64,000 nt of DNA from Diphasiastrum complanatum (GCA_029204225.1 CM055106.1:8224953-8288952), one strand, 5' to 3'; numbered from the stretch's first letter, positions 43,518 through 56,408 are shown. Translations and numbers: made by a program. Notes: generated by a model not told the origin, from the sequence alone.

Positions 43518-44687
43518 TGTTGCGCAAACATCCCAAAGGGAGCCGAGAACCACCACTTAGCTTCCCAGCCTTCAACTCTTTCTGTCCCAACTCACTCGAC
43601 ATACACGCAGCCAACTCGCCAACAACGATCAGACTTAACCAACTTGAAGTTTGAAAACCAACATTGAGATCAAACTTGGCGCCATGCTAGATCGGGGGTC
43701 CCGATGTGGGTGACTTCCCTCCAAGCAAGCCGCTCGACATACATCAAACTTAACTAGTTCGAAACTTTGTTACAAACGAGTAACATCCATTCCAAGCAAG
43801 TGGTCTGACTTACATCAGACTTAACCAACTGAAAGTTTTGTCACAAACGTTGGAAGCCAATCTGGTGCCACGCCAGACTGGATAGCCATAAACCGATTAC
43901 TTCCACCCAAGCAAGCCATCCAACTCAGCCGACAGGTTAGAGCCCATTCCCCAAGAGCTTAACCCATTCATGTTCATGAAAGGATCACTCAGAACCACAA
44001 GCCGTGACAGATATGGAGACAACCAGTTTCTAAACCAAATGGTCCCGACAGCATACCGCTGGCGCCTCGGACCGAATGGGCCCAATAGCATACTGCTGGC
44101 ATCCCGAGATACGACCCTCAGCTGCATGCTTGATCAAAAAATTTGAAGCGGCCTTACAACTGGTGCTTTTACTGAATACTGAAACCCAGAAGGTAATCAG
44201 AGTCAGTTTGAGAAAAATCCCACTTTATTAATAAATCTGAGAAGGTTACATTTCAAGTGTATGACCGACCCTAGTCTTCGGGCGCTGGCATGCCAAGGCG
44301 GGCGCCAAGACCGCATTCTAGCAAGGGAGGCTGAGACTTGGTTGGAGCTCGCCCTGAGTCACAACCCGCAATCCCCTATAGTATTGGTGGGATTACCTCC
44401 CCTCATACCAAGTACTCTACCCAACTGGTAAAGCACATTTTCTCTCTCTAGAATTTTCTATCTCTAGAATTTATTGATCCCCAGGCTTCCTTTAATCATG
44501 CCTAGATCGTGTGAGGTGATTGCACATCGATCTGAGCTCTCTGGACTTCGTTAGAACCGATCAAAGATTTTCAGCCATAGGAACTTGGCACCAGTTGGAT
44601 TCTGGTCACAGTGGCGCCGGGAGCAGAAGGGGCACTGCTGGCGCCGGTGGCACCGGAAGTAAAGCTTGTAAAGGTAGCTTTACAACA
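43518..44687 (-). repeat. NA1 5' LTR
   Basis: 1170 bp, partner of 40048-41218, followed on the right by the duplicated target TGACA (44688-44692). The TCTCTAGAATTTT duplication at 44443-44463 is private to this copy. Confidence 0.85.
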
Positions 44688-44692
44688 TGACA

Positions 44693-45500
44693 TGACCCAC
44701 TCCATGAATGTGATGTTCTAATCATGTGGATGTAGAGGAAAAGTAGAGTGAACATCTTTGATCCATGGAGATTTTGTCTAGGTTACAGATTTGTTGTCCC
44801 ACGACCTGTCGATCATGGCTACTCTATAATATTGCCTTGCTACAAACAACTGATTTGTTATCTCTCAAGATTTTGTCGGTAAAATGGGATCAAATGCTAG
44901 ATCGGAAAAAAGTCATATTTCATCTTAATTACTATAAGGAATGCCAAATTTTGGACAATTATTGTAGCCTACTCGATGGTGGATCTGGGAAATCCCAATA
45001 CATCTTTGCAAAACCTATCAATGTGCGTTGAAAATCAATGACAATGGCCCAATTATATAACTATGGTATAATTGGCTAATACTGAGTGTGCACTGAAATT
45101 TAGTTCATTGGGGTGCTACACTCTACCTACTTTTTCCATCTTGGCATTGTCACATAATATGATCCACCCTTAATGAGCTTGGACTGCATAACTCCTTACG
45201 GCCTCTACATTCTTTTCAAAGACGAAGAGCCTCCATCTCAATTGGTCACCAAGAGCATAAATGGAATCAATTTCTCTGCCAACAACCTCTGACATCTTGA
45301 ATTGTAGAACTCCATCACCCCTTGAACATTCATAAGGATATGGCTTGAGGAATTCTTGAATGCTCGGAATGTGGAAATTGTCCTTCTAGATGTGGTTGCA
45401 GAAGAAGCTGGATGTTGAACCTCTTGTGAGGTTTCTCCTCCCTGATCTTGGATATCTAGTAACTAGTCTCTGATAACATTCATCAACTCTTTGTAATCCT
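44693..45500 (-). pseudogene. Extra ORF fragment of Gy5
   Basis: From about 45295 the minus strand reads MSEVVGREIDSIYALGDQLR, VFEKNVEAVRSYAVQ, then stops and weak text to 44693. The block REID-x-x-x-ALGDQ-x-x-W-VFEK-SY matches copy A (KEID..ALGEQ..W..VFEK..SY at 12.8 kb). It lies between the integrase tail and the LTR, the place where Gy2 and Gy6 have their extra ORFs. NA1 is inserted at its end. Confidence 0.5.
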
Positions 45501-45539
45501 TTCCTTCAATCTCCAGTTGGGACATATCCAACTATCTCT

Positions 45540-46040
45540 GAAGGAGCAATATCCATTGCTTAGCATGCCAAGCCTTATGACGTGACTTTTCCACAACTAG
45601 TGCATGAACTACCATCAATCATGTTTCACACAATTTGTGTAAAGCTTCATGTTGCAACTGTAATGATTGTGTCTCATCCAAACGTTCTATTGTAGATGCA
45701 GTGCCATCCCATTATGGCGTTGCATCAATATATAAATGATGTTGTATCTTAAAGATCATCATCAACTTTCTTATGTTTGTTGCTAATTCAATCCTTAATA
45801 TGTGATATGCCTTAAATTGTTGTTTTTCTTTTCATATTAATACATGGAAATCAAATTCTTTCAACAATAGTAACCACCTTGTGATTATCTTTTATTGCAA
45901 ATCTTGTTTACTAAGTGCACCAACAGTTGATGATCTGTATAGAATGCAAAATGCGTGGCCATCAAATAATGAAAAAACTTCTTAGCAGCAACTAGCATTG
46001 CCAATGCCTTCCTTTCCATGGTAGATTCATTCATATCTGA
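45540..46040 (-). pseudogene. Gy5 RNase H joined to integrase tail
   Basis: RNase H pieces MNESTMERKALAMLVAAKKF, FAFYTDHQLLVHLVNK and WLLLLKEFDFHV, then a short spacer text, then SLQLQHEALHKLCET, LMVVHALVVEKSRHKAWHAK, which in Gy2 lies after the integrase core. The roughly 250 codons of zinc-binding and DDE core that should lie between are absent. Several stops. Confidence 0.7.
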
Positions 46041-47068
46041 TGAGAATCGATCGCAAAGCTTTTGCGAAGGTGAAGCAACCGTGATTCCCTTGGAATTCGG
46101 ATGGAGTTCAGATGCGATCCCTGGATACTGCCAGCTGAATCACTCCTACAATCCTCCAAAATGTAGTCAGGCGCTGCTGATCTACGTTTATAAGATTAAT
46201 ACAACATTCAACATAGTTTCAACCAAGGTGCGGAATTGAAATGAAAAAGAAAACTCAGACACACGATTAACAACAGAAGCATTTGCATTTGAGATCTGAC
46301 ACAACACAAAATTGACATGTGCGCAAAGGCTACAATATCGTCTATTGATTTTTCTTCTCTGATTCTTCAAGCACTGCATGCATATCCACGCAATGCATTG
46401 GCGTGAGAGCGATACACTTCTCTCATGGATGTATGTCTTACTTACTAGCGGTTTGGATCTCTATGAATCCTGATCACAGAACTCGTCTCGCACGCAGGCG
46501 GACTTGTTGTCTATATTTCATCTTGATTGCTTACTAGCATCAAACTACTTCTCACTACACTGTATGTGTATTCTGTCATCTATATGTCAAGTATGATCCA
46601 GTAAGTACAGTTGCTCTATGTAAATCTTAGATTAGAGTGATTAAGCATCTACAACTAATCAGGAATTACAAGAGTGGCAGATTAGCCATGACCTAAAGTG
46701 TATCTGCTGACATCATGCCATCAAATCAGATATCTATGCTTCTAGGTACTTGCGTGATCTTTGCTGGTACTCTTTGGAGCGTGAAGGTAAAACGGGTTTC
46801 GCAACATTTTTCGTGTCGCATCGTTGATCTCGTCTCCGTCGTTGGTTTAGTTTTGCTTGTCTGCCTTTCTCTCGTACTAGACCGCAAAAGATTCTCGTTC
46901 GTGAATCTTTCATGTTCTCGAACCGTTCGTCTTCATCTCCTTTGACTTTCGTGTTCACGAAACTTTTCGTATTTCGTGTCCTTTGACTTTCATGTTCAAG
47001 AAACTTTTCGTCAGGCAGAGAGCTAAAAGTTAGAAAGGCTTTGTAGTTAGAAACATTTTGTTTCTTCA
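46041..47068 (-). repeat. Cop2 3' LTR
   Basis: About 1.03 kb, from TGAAGAAACAAAATG (minus strand, after the purine tract at 47069-47081, TTTGAGAGGGAGC) to CGATTCTCA at 46041. The start is inferred from the purine tract. Confidence 0.65.
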
Positions 47069-47114
47069 GCTCCCTCTCAAAGCATGATAGCTTTACGATC
47101 TTGAAACTGCTCCT

Positions 47115-48551
47115 CTATCTCTCAAAGAGTCCTTTGTCCAAGGCTTTGGTGAAGATGTCAGCAACCATGTCTCTCGTTCGGATGAAGGTGATCTGCAGCA
47201 TCTTCTTTTCAATTAGATCTCCGATCAAGTGGTACTTGATTGCAATGTGCTTCATTCTGAAATAGAACACGGGATCTTTCGTTAGGTGTATTGCAGAGGT
47301 GTTGTCCATCTGCAAAACCAGAGGCTCATTCTTTGTTTCGTCCAATTCGTCCAGGAACTGCCTTCGCCAGATTATCTCGTTTGCCATCTTTGCTGCTGCA
47401 ACATATTCTGTTTCACAAGATGACTGGGCTACAACGGTCTACTTCTTGTTGACCCAGAGAACTGCTGCTCTTGATGCGATGGTGCATCCTCCTGAGATGC
47501 TCTTACAATCGTCCTTAAGAGATGCCCAGCTAGCATCATTGTAGGAAAGTACCCTAAAACCTGCATCACGATAATAGCACAAGCCATAATCCCTCGTTAA
47601 TTGAAGATATTGCAAAATTCATTTTGCAATCTTCTAATGTGTCGATCCTGGATTCATGCAGAAATGGCTCATCCTGAATATTGCATAAGCAATATCAGGA
47701 CATGTGTTGTCATCATGGTACATTAGAGATTCTATCATCTTCCTATAAGGTGTGAGCTGCATCTGTTCGTCTTCTTCCTCAGTCTTTGGACAGTCATCAT
47801 TCGTCAGCACCATCCATGCAAGCATTGGAGTGTTTGCTCCTTTGCAGTTCAGCATCCCAAAGTCCTCTAGAATCTTCTGGGTGTATTTGGTCTGGTGAAG
47901 GTATAACTTACCTCCCTCATAGTCTCTTTCAATTTGTAAGCCTAGGTAACACCTGGCTTCTCCCAAATCCACTATCTCGAAATGTTTTAAGATGTCTGTC
48001 TTTACTTCAACAATTAGCTGCTCACTCCTAAAAAGTATCAGTGTGTCGTCCACATACACAGCCACAATGATGATCTGCCTATCTGTAACTCTGACATATA
48101 CATTAGAATCAGCCAACAGAGGTTTGAATCCTACCATTGTCGAGCTAATTGTTTTAGACTATAGATGCTTCTATGCATTTGCATAGTCAAGAAGTGAATT
48201 CGAGACATATCCTGGGGGTTGATCCATGTAGACCTCTTCGTCTAGTTTGCCATGCAAGAAGGCTGTCTTCTCGTCCACCTTGTGGATCCTGAGGTCATAA
48301 GATGCTGCATATGCAAATAACAGACATAGGGACGAATGTTTGACAACAGGAGAGAAGGTTTTAGAGTAGTCAATACCATATCTCTGAGAGAAACCTTTCA
48401 CTACCAGTCTTGCCTTGTATTTTATTACATTCTCATTTGGTCCATATTTGAGCTTGAAGACCCATTTGCATTTGACAGTCTTGCGCTTATGTGGTAATGG
48501 CTCCAGCATCCATACCTGGTTCTTCCTCATGGACTCCATCTCTTCGTTCAT
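47115..48551 (-). pseudogene. Cop2 RT and RNase H
   Basis: RT: MNEEMESMRKNQVWML, KCKWVFKLKYGPNENVIKYK, GIDYSKTFSPVVK, DEKTAFLHGKLDEEVYMDQP, then an indel that pushes the S-L-K-Q motif into another frame and removes about ten codons. The main frame resumes with VAVYVDDTLILF (catalytic YVDD) and ARCYLGLQIERDYEGG. RNase H: SYNDASWASLKDD, SCETEYVAAAK and QMDNTSAIHLTKD, giving the acidic D, E, D residues, to VADIFTKALDKGLFER. Four to five stops in one otherwise continuous frame. The end at 47115 is the natural copia pol end. Confidence 0.85.
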
Positions 48552-49000
48552 GGCTTGGATCCATCTGTCCTTTTCTGGACTTTCAATCGCCTCTTCAAAA
48601 GTCTGTGGTTTTCCACTGAACCCGTAGGCTTTTCTGATGTGGAAGCTGAGCTACTTGGCACATATCTTGCTGGCATTCTTCATGGTCTTGTCGACCTTCT
48701 AGGAGATCCTCCTGGAACAGCTATGCTTTTGCCCTTTTCTACTTTGCTCGGTTCGGAGCCATCTTGGTTTACAGAAACTGCAACGGCAGGTTGCCTCGCA
48801 AATATTTCTTTGTCAGATTCGTCGCTCGAATGGGAGATGACTCAAAGTTCTTCATTTTTGTGTTCATCCTCTGCTCCCTCTGTCATTGGCGGCAGGTCAT
48901 AGTATTGTCTCTCCAAAACTTTGTAGCTGACAGGATCGTCATTGGCCATTGTCTGCTCTCATCAAATCTGACATCTCTCACTGTTTTCACATCACTGTTT
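48552..49000 (-). pseudogene. Cop2 integrase-RT hinge
   Basis: Between integrase and RT; frame lost by indels. Ser/acidic hinge text such as SHSSDESDKEIF is visible on the minus strand (about 48840). This is variable in copia elements and carries no motif. Confidence 0.5.
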
Positions 49001-49851
49001 TCACAGTGTTCGTGTCTGGCATGTAGATTTGTAGTATGACAAATTGTTGTCATAACCTACCAGAAATCCTTGCTTGGCTTTTTCATCAAGCTTCTTTCGA
49101 AGCTTATCAGGAATATGTGCATAAGCTGCACAGCCAAAGATTCTGACATGAGACAGATTGGGCTTTCTACCCCACCATAGCTCATGTGGTGTCATGTGAG
49201 GGACACCAGACTTGTCATGTGAGAGACACCACACTTGCTTGTTCTGTTCTAGATGCATGCGGCTATAGCTACTGCTTCAGCCCACAATGCCCTTGGAGCC
49301 TTCGACTAGGCCATCATGCATCTCGCTGCTTCCATCAGGGTCCAATTCTTTCGTTCCGCAACACCATTGTGTTGCGGTGTGTAGGCTGCAGTCCTTCTAT
49401 GAATGATGCCACGATCATTGTAGAAGTCAGTGAAGCGATTCGAGATGTATTCGCCACCTCGATCTGTTCTGATCTGCTTCACTTTGCTATCTATACATCT
49501 CTCGGTCCAATTCACATATTCTGTGAACTTGTCAAGTGCTTCATATTTATTCTGAATAAAATACACTCTGGCAAATTTGCTATAATCATCAATGAAGGTT
49601 ATATAGTACTTTGAGCCTCCTACTGAGATCACATTGAATGGACCATAGATGTCAGAGTGTACTAGCTCCAGAACCTTTGTCGTTCTGTAGGAGTCTTTGA
49701 TGAATGGTGTGCGTGACATCTTGCCCTTCAAACATGCATCATAGGTGGTTGAATTGGTTGCATTCGAGATGCTGACCCTTGTTATTGCTCCATGATGGCT
49801 TGCCTGGTAAAGTGCCATTGAGTTCATGTGGCAAAGACTTCTCTGTGCCAC
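49001..49851 (-). pseudogene. Cop2 integrase
   Basis: YDACLKGKMSRTPF (zinc site end), VLELVHSDIYGP (first Asp), YITFIDDYSKFARVYF, QIRTDRGGEYISNRF (second Asp), AYTPQHNGVAERKNWTLMEA (Glu), then after a stop near 49306 the TPHELWWGRKPNLSHVRIFG and AYAHIPDKLRKKLDEK segment. The DDE residues are all there. It inserts cDNA into the genome in working copies. Confidence 0.85.
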
Positions 49852-50540
49852 AGAGTGTCTGGCGAGTCGTCATGAGTCTGATGCACCTGATCTGCAGGTA
49901 GGTGTACCTTCATAGGATATAGGTTCCCTTTCCTTCTGCCTTGAACGATCAAAGTACTAGTACTAGCGTCAATCACATTGCATGCTTCATAAAAAAACGT
50001 CACATGAATCCCTGCATCTGCTATCTTTGCTATAGATAGCAAGTCTTGTTGCAAAGTAGGCACAAACAAAACGTCTTCGAGTTGTTTGTCTCTGCCATTA
50101 GTGTTGATCCATAGTGAACCAATATCGTTCAGTTGATGTCTAGATCCATCTCCAAGAACTATGAATCTTGAAGGATCTGCACTTCTGAAATCAAACATGA
50201 TTCGTCTTGATGTCACAAAATGTGAGGTGGCTCCTGAATCTAGGATCACCGCATGTGTGTCAGATGTTGATGCTGCACACACGTCTTCACAGATATAGGC
50301 AGTCGAACAATTTCTGTTCGTTCTTTCTTTGCCCATTTTTGAGCTCTCAGGCTCCTCGACATAGGATGAACTGTTGTTGTTCTCCTGTCTGTTCTAAACT
50401 GATTTGTTTTTCGGGTTCTGGCAGCAATCCATGGCTGTGTGACCCTTCTTGTGGCAATGGATACACTCAATCTTGGGATTGAGCCAGCAGGTATCTACTG
50501 TATGCCCGTCTCTTCTGCATCTCACGCAAGTCTTCTTGTC
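49824..50540 (-). pseudogene. Cop2 double zinc knuckle and protease
   Basis: Two CCHC knuckles in tandem, CVRCRRDGHTVDTC and CIHCHKKGHTAMDC, then a linker with a stop, then HAVILDSGATSHFVTSRR with the D-S-G active site, LGDGSRHQLNDIGSLWIN and VLFVPTLQQDLLSIAKIADA, and the start of the integrase zinc domain (DTLWHRE). Two knuckles are also seen in fragment Cop3, so Cop2 and Cop3 are relatives and Cop1, with one, is a different lineage. Confidence 0.85.
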
Positions 50541-50549
50541 TGCACCTTG

Positions 50550-51296
50550 TTATTTCGACCTCCCTTTGGTCTTCCAGTTGCTCTTGTTGGTCCCCTCTGC
50601 TTGTTGGTCACGATCCTTCCTCTGATTCAACTCGCTCTTAGGCTTGAATTGCTTCTTGTATTTTTCTTTGTTGTCGTAGAGGGCCTGGTCATAACCATCC
50701 TTGTGATCAAGGTGTTCTCTGGCCTCGACTTTGTCTCGAATCTCGACAATCGCCTTTTTGAGGTTCATGGTAGGATCTTTCACGAGCAGAGTTCTCATTG
50801 TCTGGAATGATCTAGGTAAGGCTCTCAACAGGTACGTGAGCTGTTTCTCATCTGACACAGTGTTCTCTGCTCTAGAGCTATGTAGTGATAGAAATAGATC
50901 CTTCATCTTTCTCACGAAAAAAGTGAGGTCTTTTCCATCCCACTGTAGATTTGTCAGCTGATCTTCCAGCATCATGATTTGACTTCTTGATTTTGTCTGA
51001 AATCTGGTGAGTAATGCATCCCACATCTCCTTAGCTTTGGAGAGTGTAGCCAGGTCAAGTGTGAGACTATCTTCGATGGAAGATGATAGCAAGGCTACTG
51101 CCTTGTTGTTTTTCTCCCTCCATTCACGTAGCTCCTTCCCTGTTGTCGTAGGCATCTCTTCTGTGCCATCCACCCAGGGGAATAGTCCTTCGCCCTTGAG
51201 TATCAATGATGTCTTAACTTTCCAGGCTAGAAAGTTAGATTCTGAAGAATCAAGTACTGTGCAGATCTTGCTCTGCATGCTGCTGATTGAAGTCAT
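50550..51296 (-). CDS. Cop2 gag
   Basis: About 248 codons without interruption from ATG 51296 (MTSISSMQSKICTVLDSSES). Motifs: NFLAWKVKTSLILKGEGLFP, AKEMWDALLTRFQTKSRSQI, LEDQLTNLQWDGKDLTFFVR, KQLTYLLRALPRSFQTM, then a Lys/Gln-rich basic end. It belongs to the copia gag polyprotein family. The frame is also open upstream through the primer site to 51398, but only with a non-ATG start, so I take 51296. The first knuckle lies just past the stop. Confidence 0.8.
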   Translation of the reverse strand: MTSISSMQSKICTVLDSSESNFLAWKVKTSLILKGEGLFPWVDGTEEMPTTTGKELREWREKNNKAVALLSSSIEDSLTLDLATLSKAKEMWDALLTRFQTKSRSQIMMLEDQLTNLQWDGKDLTFFVRKMKDLFLSLHSSRAENTVSDEKQLTYLLRALPRSFQTMRTLLVKDPTMNLKKAIVEIRDKVEAREHLDHKDGYDQALYDNKEKYKKQFKPKSELNQRKDRDQQAEGTNKSNWKTKGRSK

Positions 51297-51385
51297 TGCT
51301 TCTTGGAGTCTGTTCCCTTGTTGATGGTTGTTTCCTGGATCTGCTAGGTTCTTGGCTATGTCAGAATATGATAGGATAACCGGGG

Positions 51386-51397
51386 GCTCTGATACCA
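51386..51397 (-). other. Cop2 primer binding site, tRNA-Met
   Basis: Minus strand TGGTATCAGAGC, four bases after the remaining 5' LTR end (51402). Confidence 0.85.
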
Positions 51398-51401
51398 CTA
51401 A

Positions 51402-51533
51402 TGAGAATTGATCGCGAAGCTTTTGCGAAGGCGAAGCAGCCGCGATTCCCTTGGAATTCGGATGGAGTTCAGGTGCGATCGCTGGACACTACCAACTGAA
51501 TCACTCCTACAATCCTCCAGAATGTAGTCAGGC
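51402..51533 (-). repeat. Cop2 5' LTR remnant
   Basis: 132 bp matching 46041-46173. Beyond GTAGTCAGGCG the sequence becomes Gy5 RT (CICVNFKK-VVTKK on the minus strand). Confidence 0.8.
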
Positions 51534-53640
51534 GATCCTTTTTTTGTAACTACTTTTTTGAAATTCACACAAATGCACATTTTGCCATTATTTTTTTTAT
51601 CTTATTTTTATCGACAATATTCAATTTGTATGCTCAATTTCATAAATAAAATTAGCATCTAGTAATTTCCACAATTCTTCTTAAATGAGCACAATATAGT
51701 TTGAGTTACATTGATCAAATGAACTCACTTTCAAAATAGCACCTGGTTCCAATGAAATAGCATGTTGTACCACTAAAGTAGGAAGATATCCTTGTAAGAC
51801 CATGCAAAATAATCTTTGAACTTTATCATTAAATTTTTCAGAGAATTGTATTGAAGATAACTATGCTCCCACATGTATGATCACTCTTCTCCTCCTAGCT
51901 CAACTAAATTCATCGATTGCATTTGAGCTAGTCCATCAAATAATTCTTGAATTTTTTTATTTTTTTATTTCTATTCTCTTTGGGCTTTTGGTAACACGAT
52001 TACCACATCATCCAAAGTCTAACTTTTGAGTCATTCAGGCACATCATGTTGTGGTTCTTTTTTCTTTTCTTCCTCCAATGGGTTGATCTTGGTTTTGCCC
52101 TTTAAGGTCGATTCGTTTGCCACCAAAGATTTCTGTTTCATTTATTTATGGTTCACAAAATTGTTTTCATCAAGATCTAGATCCATCTTTCTTTTACCTT
52201 TGTCCAACTTTTGTGTATAATTAACATGATCATTGATCACATTATCCACTTTTGTAATTGTCTCGGTTGGAGAATTACTCCATTTGACCACTTGGTTATA
52301 ACATTGTTTTGGTTGTTTCTTTGTCATAGCTATAGTAGATTTGACATTTTTCAAAACAACTGCTCATGGTGGCTTTGGTGGAGGTTGATTAAAAATCTGA
52401 TGTACCTCAAACCTAGTTGCATCCATATGGCATAGAATTTGCTCATCAGTGAATTCAGCCTCCTCATCATAGGATAAAGCATGACCCATTGGTATGAGGT
52501 AATCCAAGCAATGTTCATCATATTTACACCTTGTTCCCCAATTATGAATCACTTGTAAATCTCATAACCATCAACGGGACAATAATTTTCGATAAACTAA
52601 AAATGCTTCAAGGAGATCCATTACACAAAGATAATAACTAGTTGAAGACATGCTAGTTTTACTAATATATCTTCGACCGCTCCTTTTTGTCTCATGTTTG
52701 ATTAATCTGCTAATTTGATTGCAAAATTTGCAAGCTTCAAATTGGAAGCCTCCATCTCTGGTACAACTTGGAGAAAATAAGATTCGCACCAAATCCTTCA
52801 TCTCTAATTGTTGATTCCTTGCTAAACAGTTTATGCTTGATTGGCAAAGTGATATTGTGTTGTTCACTTTCCCATGTTACCCCTATATTGAGAATTCCGT
52901 TGGATTCTTCAAATCTGGCACAATATAACAACTCTCATTGAATCTTGGTTCTACTTCTAATAGGAATTTTGACAAAACTTCTTTTGCTTGTGAACAAGAC
53001 ATAAAAACTCTCCAATAATAATATCCATCTAGAAAAAATATTTGCAATTAATTCCAAAAATATCTAGTTTAGTCATTTGAAAAGGCTTCTCACTTTGATG
53101 TGGAGTATTAACATTTTATCATTGATGAGTTAAGTAGGGGATCTAGAAGATTTTCACCTATAGGTGTTTTGGGTGGATTATGAGTAGCGATCCTTGCGAC
53201 TTCCAAGGCCCCTTCAGAAAATCTATCTAAACCCATCTATGAGATTGATATTAAATAATGTTGAAATATCACACTCTAAATGCCATCCCAACAATGCACG
53301 TGATGGTTTAGCTTTATTTTTCATGAAATTCATCAATTCTACATTGTATAAGCATATTGCCACATGAACATCCATAACAACAATTTTTGATGATACAACA
53401 AAAAGTTTTACTATTGCACCTTCTTCAGCAATTGTTTTGTTCAAGTCTAAAATCAAACCCACTACTCTTACCTTTGCTTTTGTTATATTCCGAATCAATA
53501 AACATGTCTCATATTCTGTATTATTAGACAAGATGTCCATTTTTTTTACACCATTGAAACTTTTCAATGACAACAAAGCTTTTATCCACTATTACAGTGG
53601 TTGCATGCAAGCATCATTCAGATCTAGTTGCTAACATGAT
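51534..53640 (-). pseudogene. Gy5 protease region, linker and RT start
   Basis: Reading down the minus strand: a 117-codon block at 53576-53223 that I do not recognise; protease-region text VTWESEQHNITLPIKHK and RDEGFGANLIFSKLYQ at 52.9-52.7 kb, matching Gy2; linker with YDEEAEFTDEQILCHMDATR (52.5 kb) and KGKRKMDLDLDENNFVNHK (52.2 kb); TLDDVVI-LPKAQRE (52.0 kb), which matches the Gy4 linker end; and RT start LLDANFIYEIEHTN and CICVNFKK (51.7-51.55 kb). Heavily decayed and AT-rich. The active-site triplet of the protease is altered (D-E-G). Confidence 0.6.
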
Positions 53641-53910
53641 GTTAGAAGTAAATTCAGTATTATTTGTTTTTGGATATCATAAAAAATAAACACATTACTA
53701 ATATCACTCGAATGGATCTTTCACTATTGATATAAAGTGTCCAAAATATTTAGAAATGAATTTTAGTTTCAAAGTCAATTAAAAGCAACTTAAAAAACAA
53801 TATGACACGAAGCGAAGCGAAACTCGAAGGTCGAATGATTCGAAAAAGTCAAACATGCCTCCAGGACCAAAAGACACGACACAACATGAAATGAAAAGAA
53901 AACGAAAGAA

Positions 53911-53996
53911 AATCTTTCGCGCTGGCAGCTGGCAGCTCAACGGGTATGGAGCTTTGAACTTCACGCTCAGCTGAAACAATTAGCAATAACAGAGAG
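53911..53996. repeat. Block shared with the AP2-like exon
   Basis: TCTTTCGCGCTGGCAGCTGG and the following CAGCTCAACGGG, GCTCAGCTGAAAC text recurs at 58789-58860 with small changes. On the minus strand both copies have TTTCAG just before the shared part. A duplicated gene piece or small dispersed repeat. Confidence 0.6.
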
Positions 53997-54161
53997 TAAT
54001 AACTAGTTGATTAGCGTTAACTACTCTTGTAATCAATCCATACGATGGGATGGCAACCAGTATGACTAGCATGTTGAGAAGATCATAACGATCTTCGCTC
54101 TCAACTCGTTGCATCAGGACAGGAGCATTAGGTCCCAGTACCACAACAGCTGATGTAGTTC

Positions 54162-54797
54162 ATGAAGTCTCTACCTACGTCCCATCAGCCATTGAGAATG
54201 CTCATACTGAGTCTACCAGATATGACATTCGACAAAGAAATCAGTCTTGTTGTTGATGAGAGACTGATGAGGGACGAAGGAGAAGGAAGCAGTGATCAAG
54301 AGAAAGCTCTCTTCATAAAAGGAAAGAAGAAGAACAAGAACAAATCCAGATTTGACAAGACAAAGTACTCGAATCAACAATCTTCTTTATGTGATCATTG
54401 TCACAAACCAGACCATACAGCCAACAAATGTTGGTTCAATCTAGCAATACCTTGCATTAACTGCAAAAAGAAGGGGCACTCTGCATACGATTGCATATTC
54501 AACCCAAAAAGAAAGAACAAAGCTGAGAAAGTGAATGTTGCAGAGTCATCAAAAGATGCAGATAGAGGTGATGAAGCCTTCACAATACTTGATGAAGCTT
54601 CAACGAGCTACAATGAACAAGACTACGATGTGGTCATTGATTTAGGAGCAACATCACACATCACCTGGAACAAGAAAATCTTGATCGACTTCAGACAACT
54701 CGAAAACAACGTAGCAGTGATTCTAGGTGATGGGAGCAGACACGATGTCAAAAGCATCGGGACTCTACAACTGCGAACATTGTCAGGTCAAACATAG
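54162..54797 (+). pseudogene. Cop3: copia gag end, zinc knuckles and protease start
   Basis: 212 codons, open. LPTSHQPLRMLILSLPDM is the copia gag end; a Lys-rich linker follows, then two CCHC knuckles, CDHCHKPDHTANKC and CINCKKKGHSAYDC, an acidic linker, and protease text YDVVIDLGATSHITWNK with LGDGSRHDVKSIGTLQLR. The active-site triplet is D-L-G where D-S-G is expected. No integrase, RT or LTR follows; the text becomes non-coding after 54797. An isolated 5' fragment of a Cop2-like element in the opposite orientation. Confidence 0.8.
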
Positions 54798-56206
<1,409 letters not shown>

Positions 56207-56408
56207 TCCCGATGTAGATAGAAAATGAGTTAAACATGCACTTTTGAGTTGCATTGAACATCCTTTATATATAAAACCAATTTTGCCATTATGGATAACA
56301 TCATTGTTATTATAGGTCAATAACTTTCTAGTGACCTTTTCACCTGTAAAATCCTACCATAGAAGTTGAGATCAGAATGATTCTTCAATGACTTTTCTAC
56401 TAGGGAAT

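Larger units (their letters stand above)
40048..44687 (-). mobile_element. NA1: complete non-autonomous LTR retrotransposon
   Basis: Two LTRs of about 1170 bp (40048-41218 and 43518-44687), roughly 90% alike by eye, begin TGTTGTAAAGC and end GTTTG(T/C)GCAACA on the minus strand. A tRNA-Met primer site (43504-43515) and a purine tract (minus strand GTGGGGTGGA, 41219-41228) lie in the right places. The same five bases TGACA stand before 40048 and after 44687: a target-site duplication. The 2.3-kb interior has no gag or pol motif. It therefore moved using proteins of another element and inserted into the Gy5 extra ORF region. Confidence 0.9.
46041..51533 (-). mobile_element. Cop2: Ty1/copia element inserted in Gy5
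   Basis: Minus strand with 3' LTR (46041-47068), purine tract, RNase H, RT, integrase, protease, two zinc knuckles, gag, primer site and a 5' LTR of which only 132 bp remain (51402-51533). The left and right LTR ends match closely over those 132 bp (TGAGAAT-GATCGC-AAGCTTTTGCGAAGG). On both sides lie parts of Gy5, whose RT middle was lost with the missing LTR part. A complete set of domains with few stops makes it one of the younger elements here. Confidence 0.85.
38662..53640 (-). mobile_element. Gy5: nested, deleted Ty3/gypsy element
   Basis: Minus-strand pieces in order: protease linker and RT start (53640-51534), copia Cop2 (51533-46041), RNase H and integrase tail (46040-45540), extra ORF fragment (45500-44693), non-autonomous element NA1 (44687-40048), end of extra ORF and LTR (40047-38662). 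The RT middle and the integrase core are missing. No 5' LTR was found to the right of 53640. Confidence 0.65.

Noticed and set aside
40032-43614. Several 60-150-codon frames within NA1
   Set aside because: They lie in LTRs or interior without motifs, and the frames differ between the two LTR copies.
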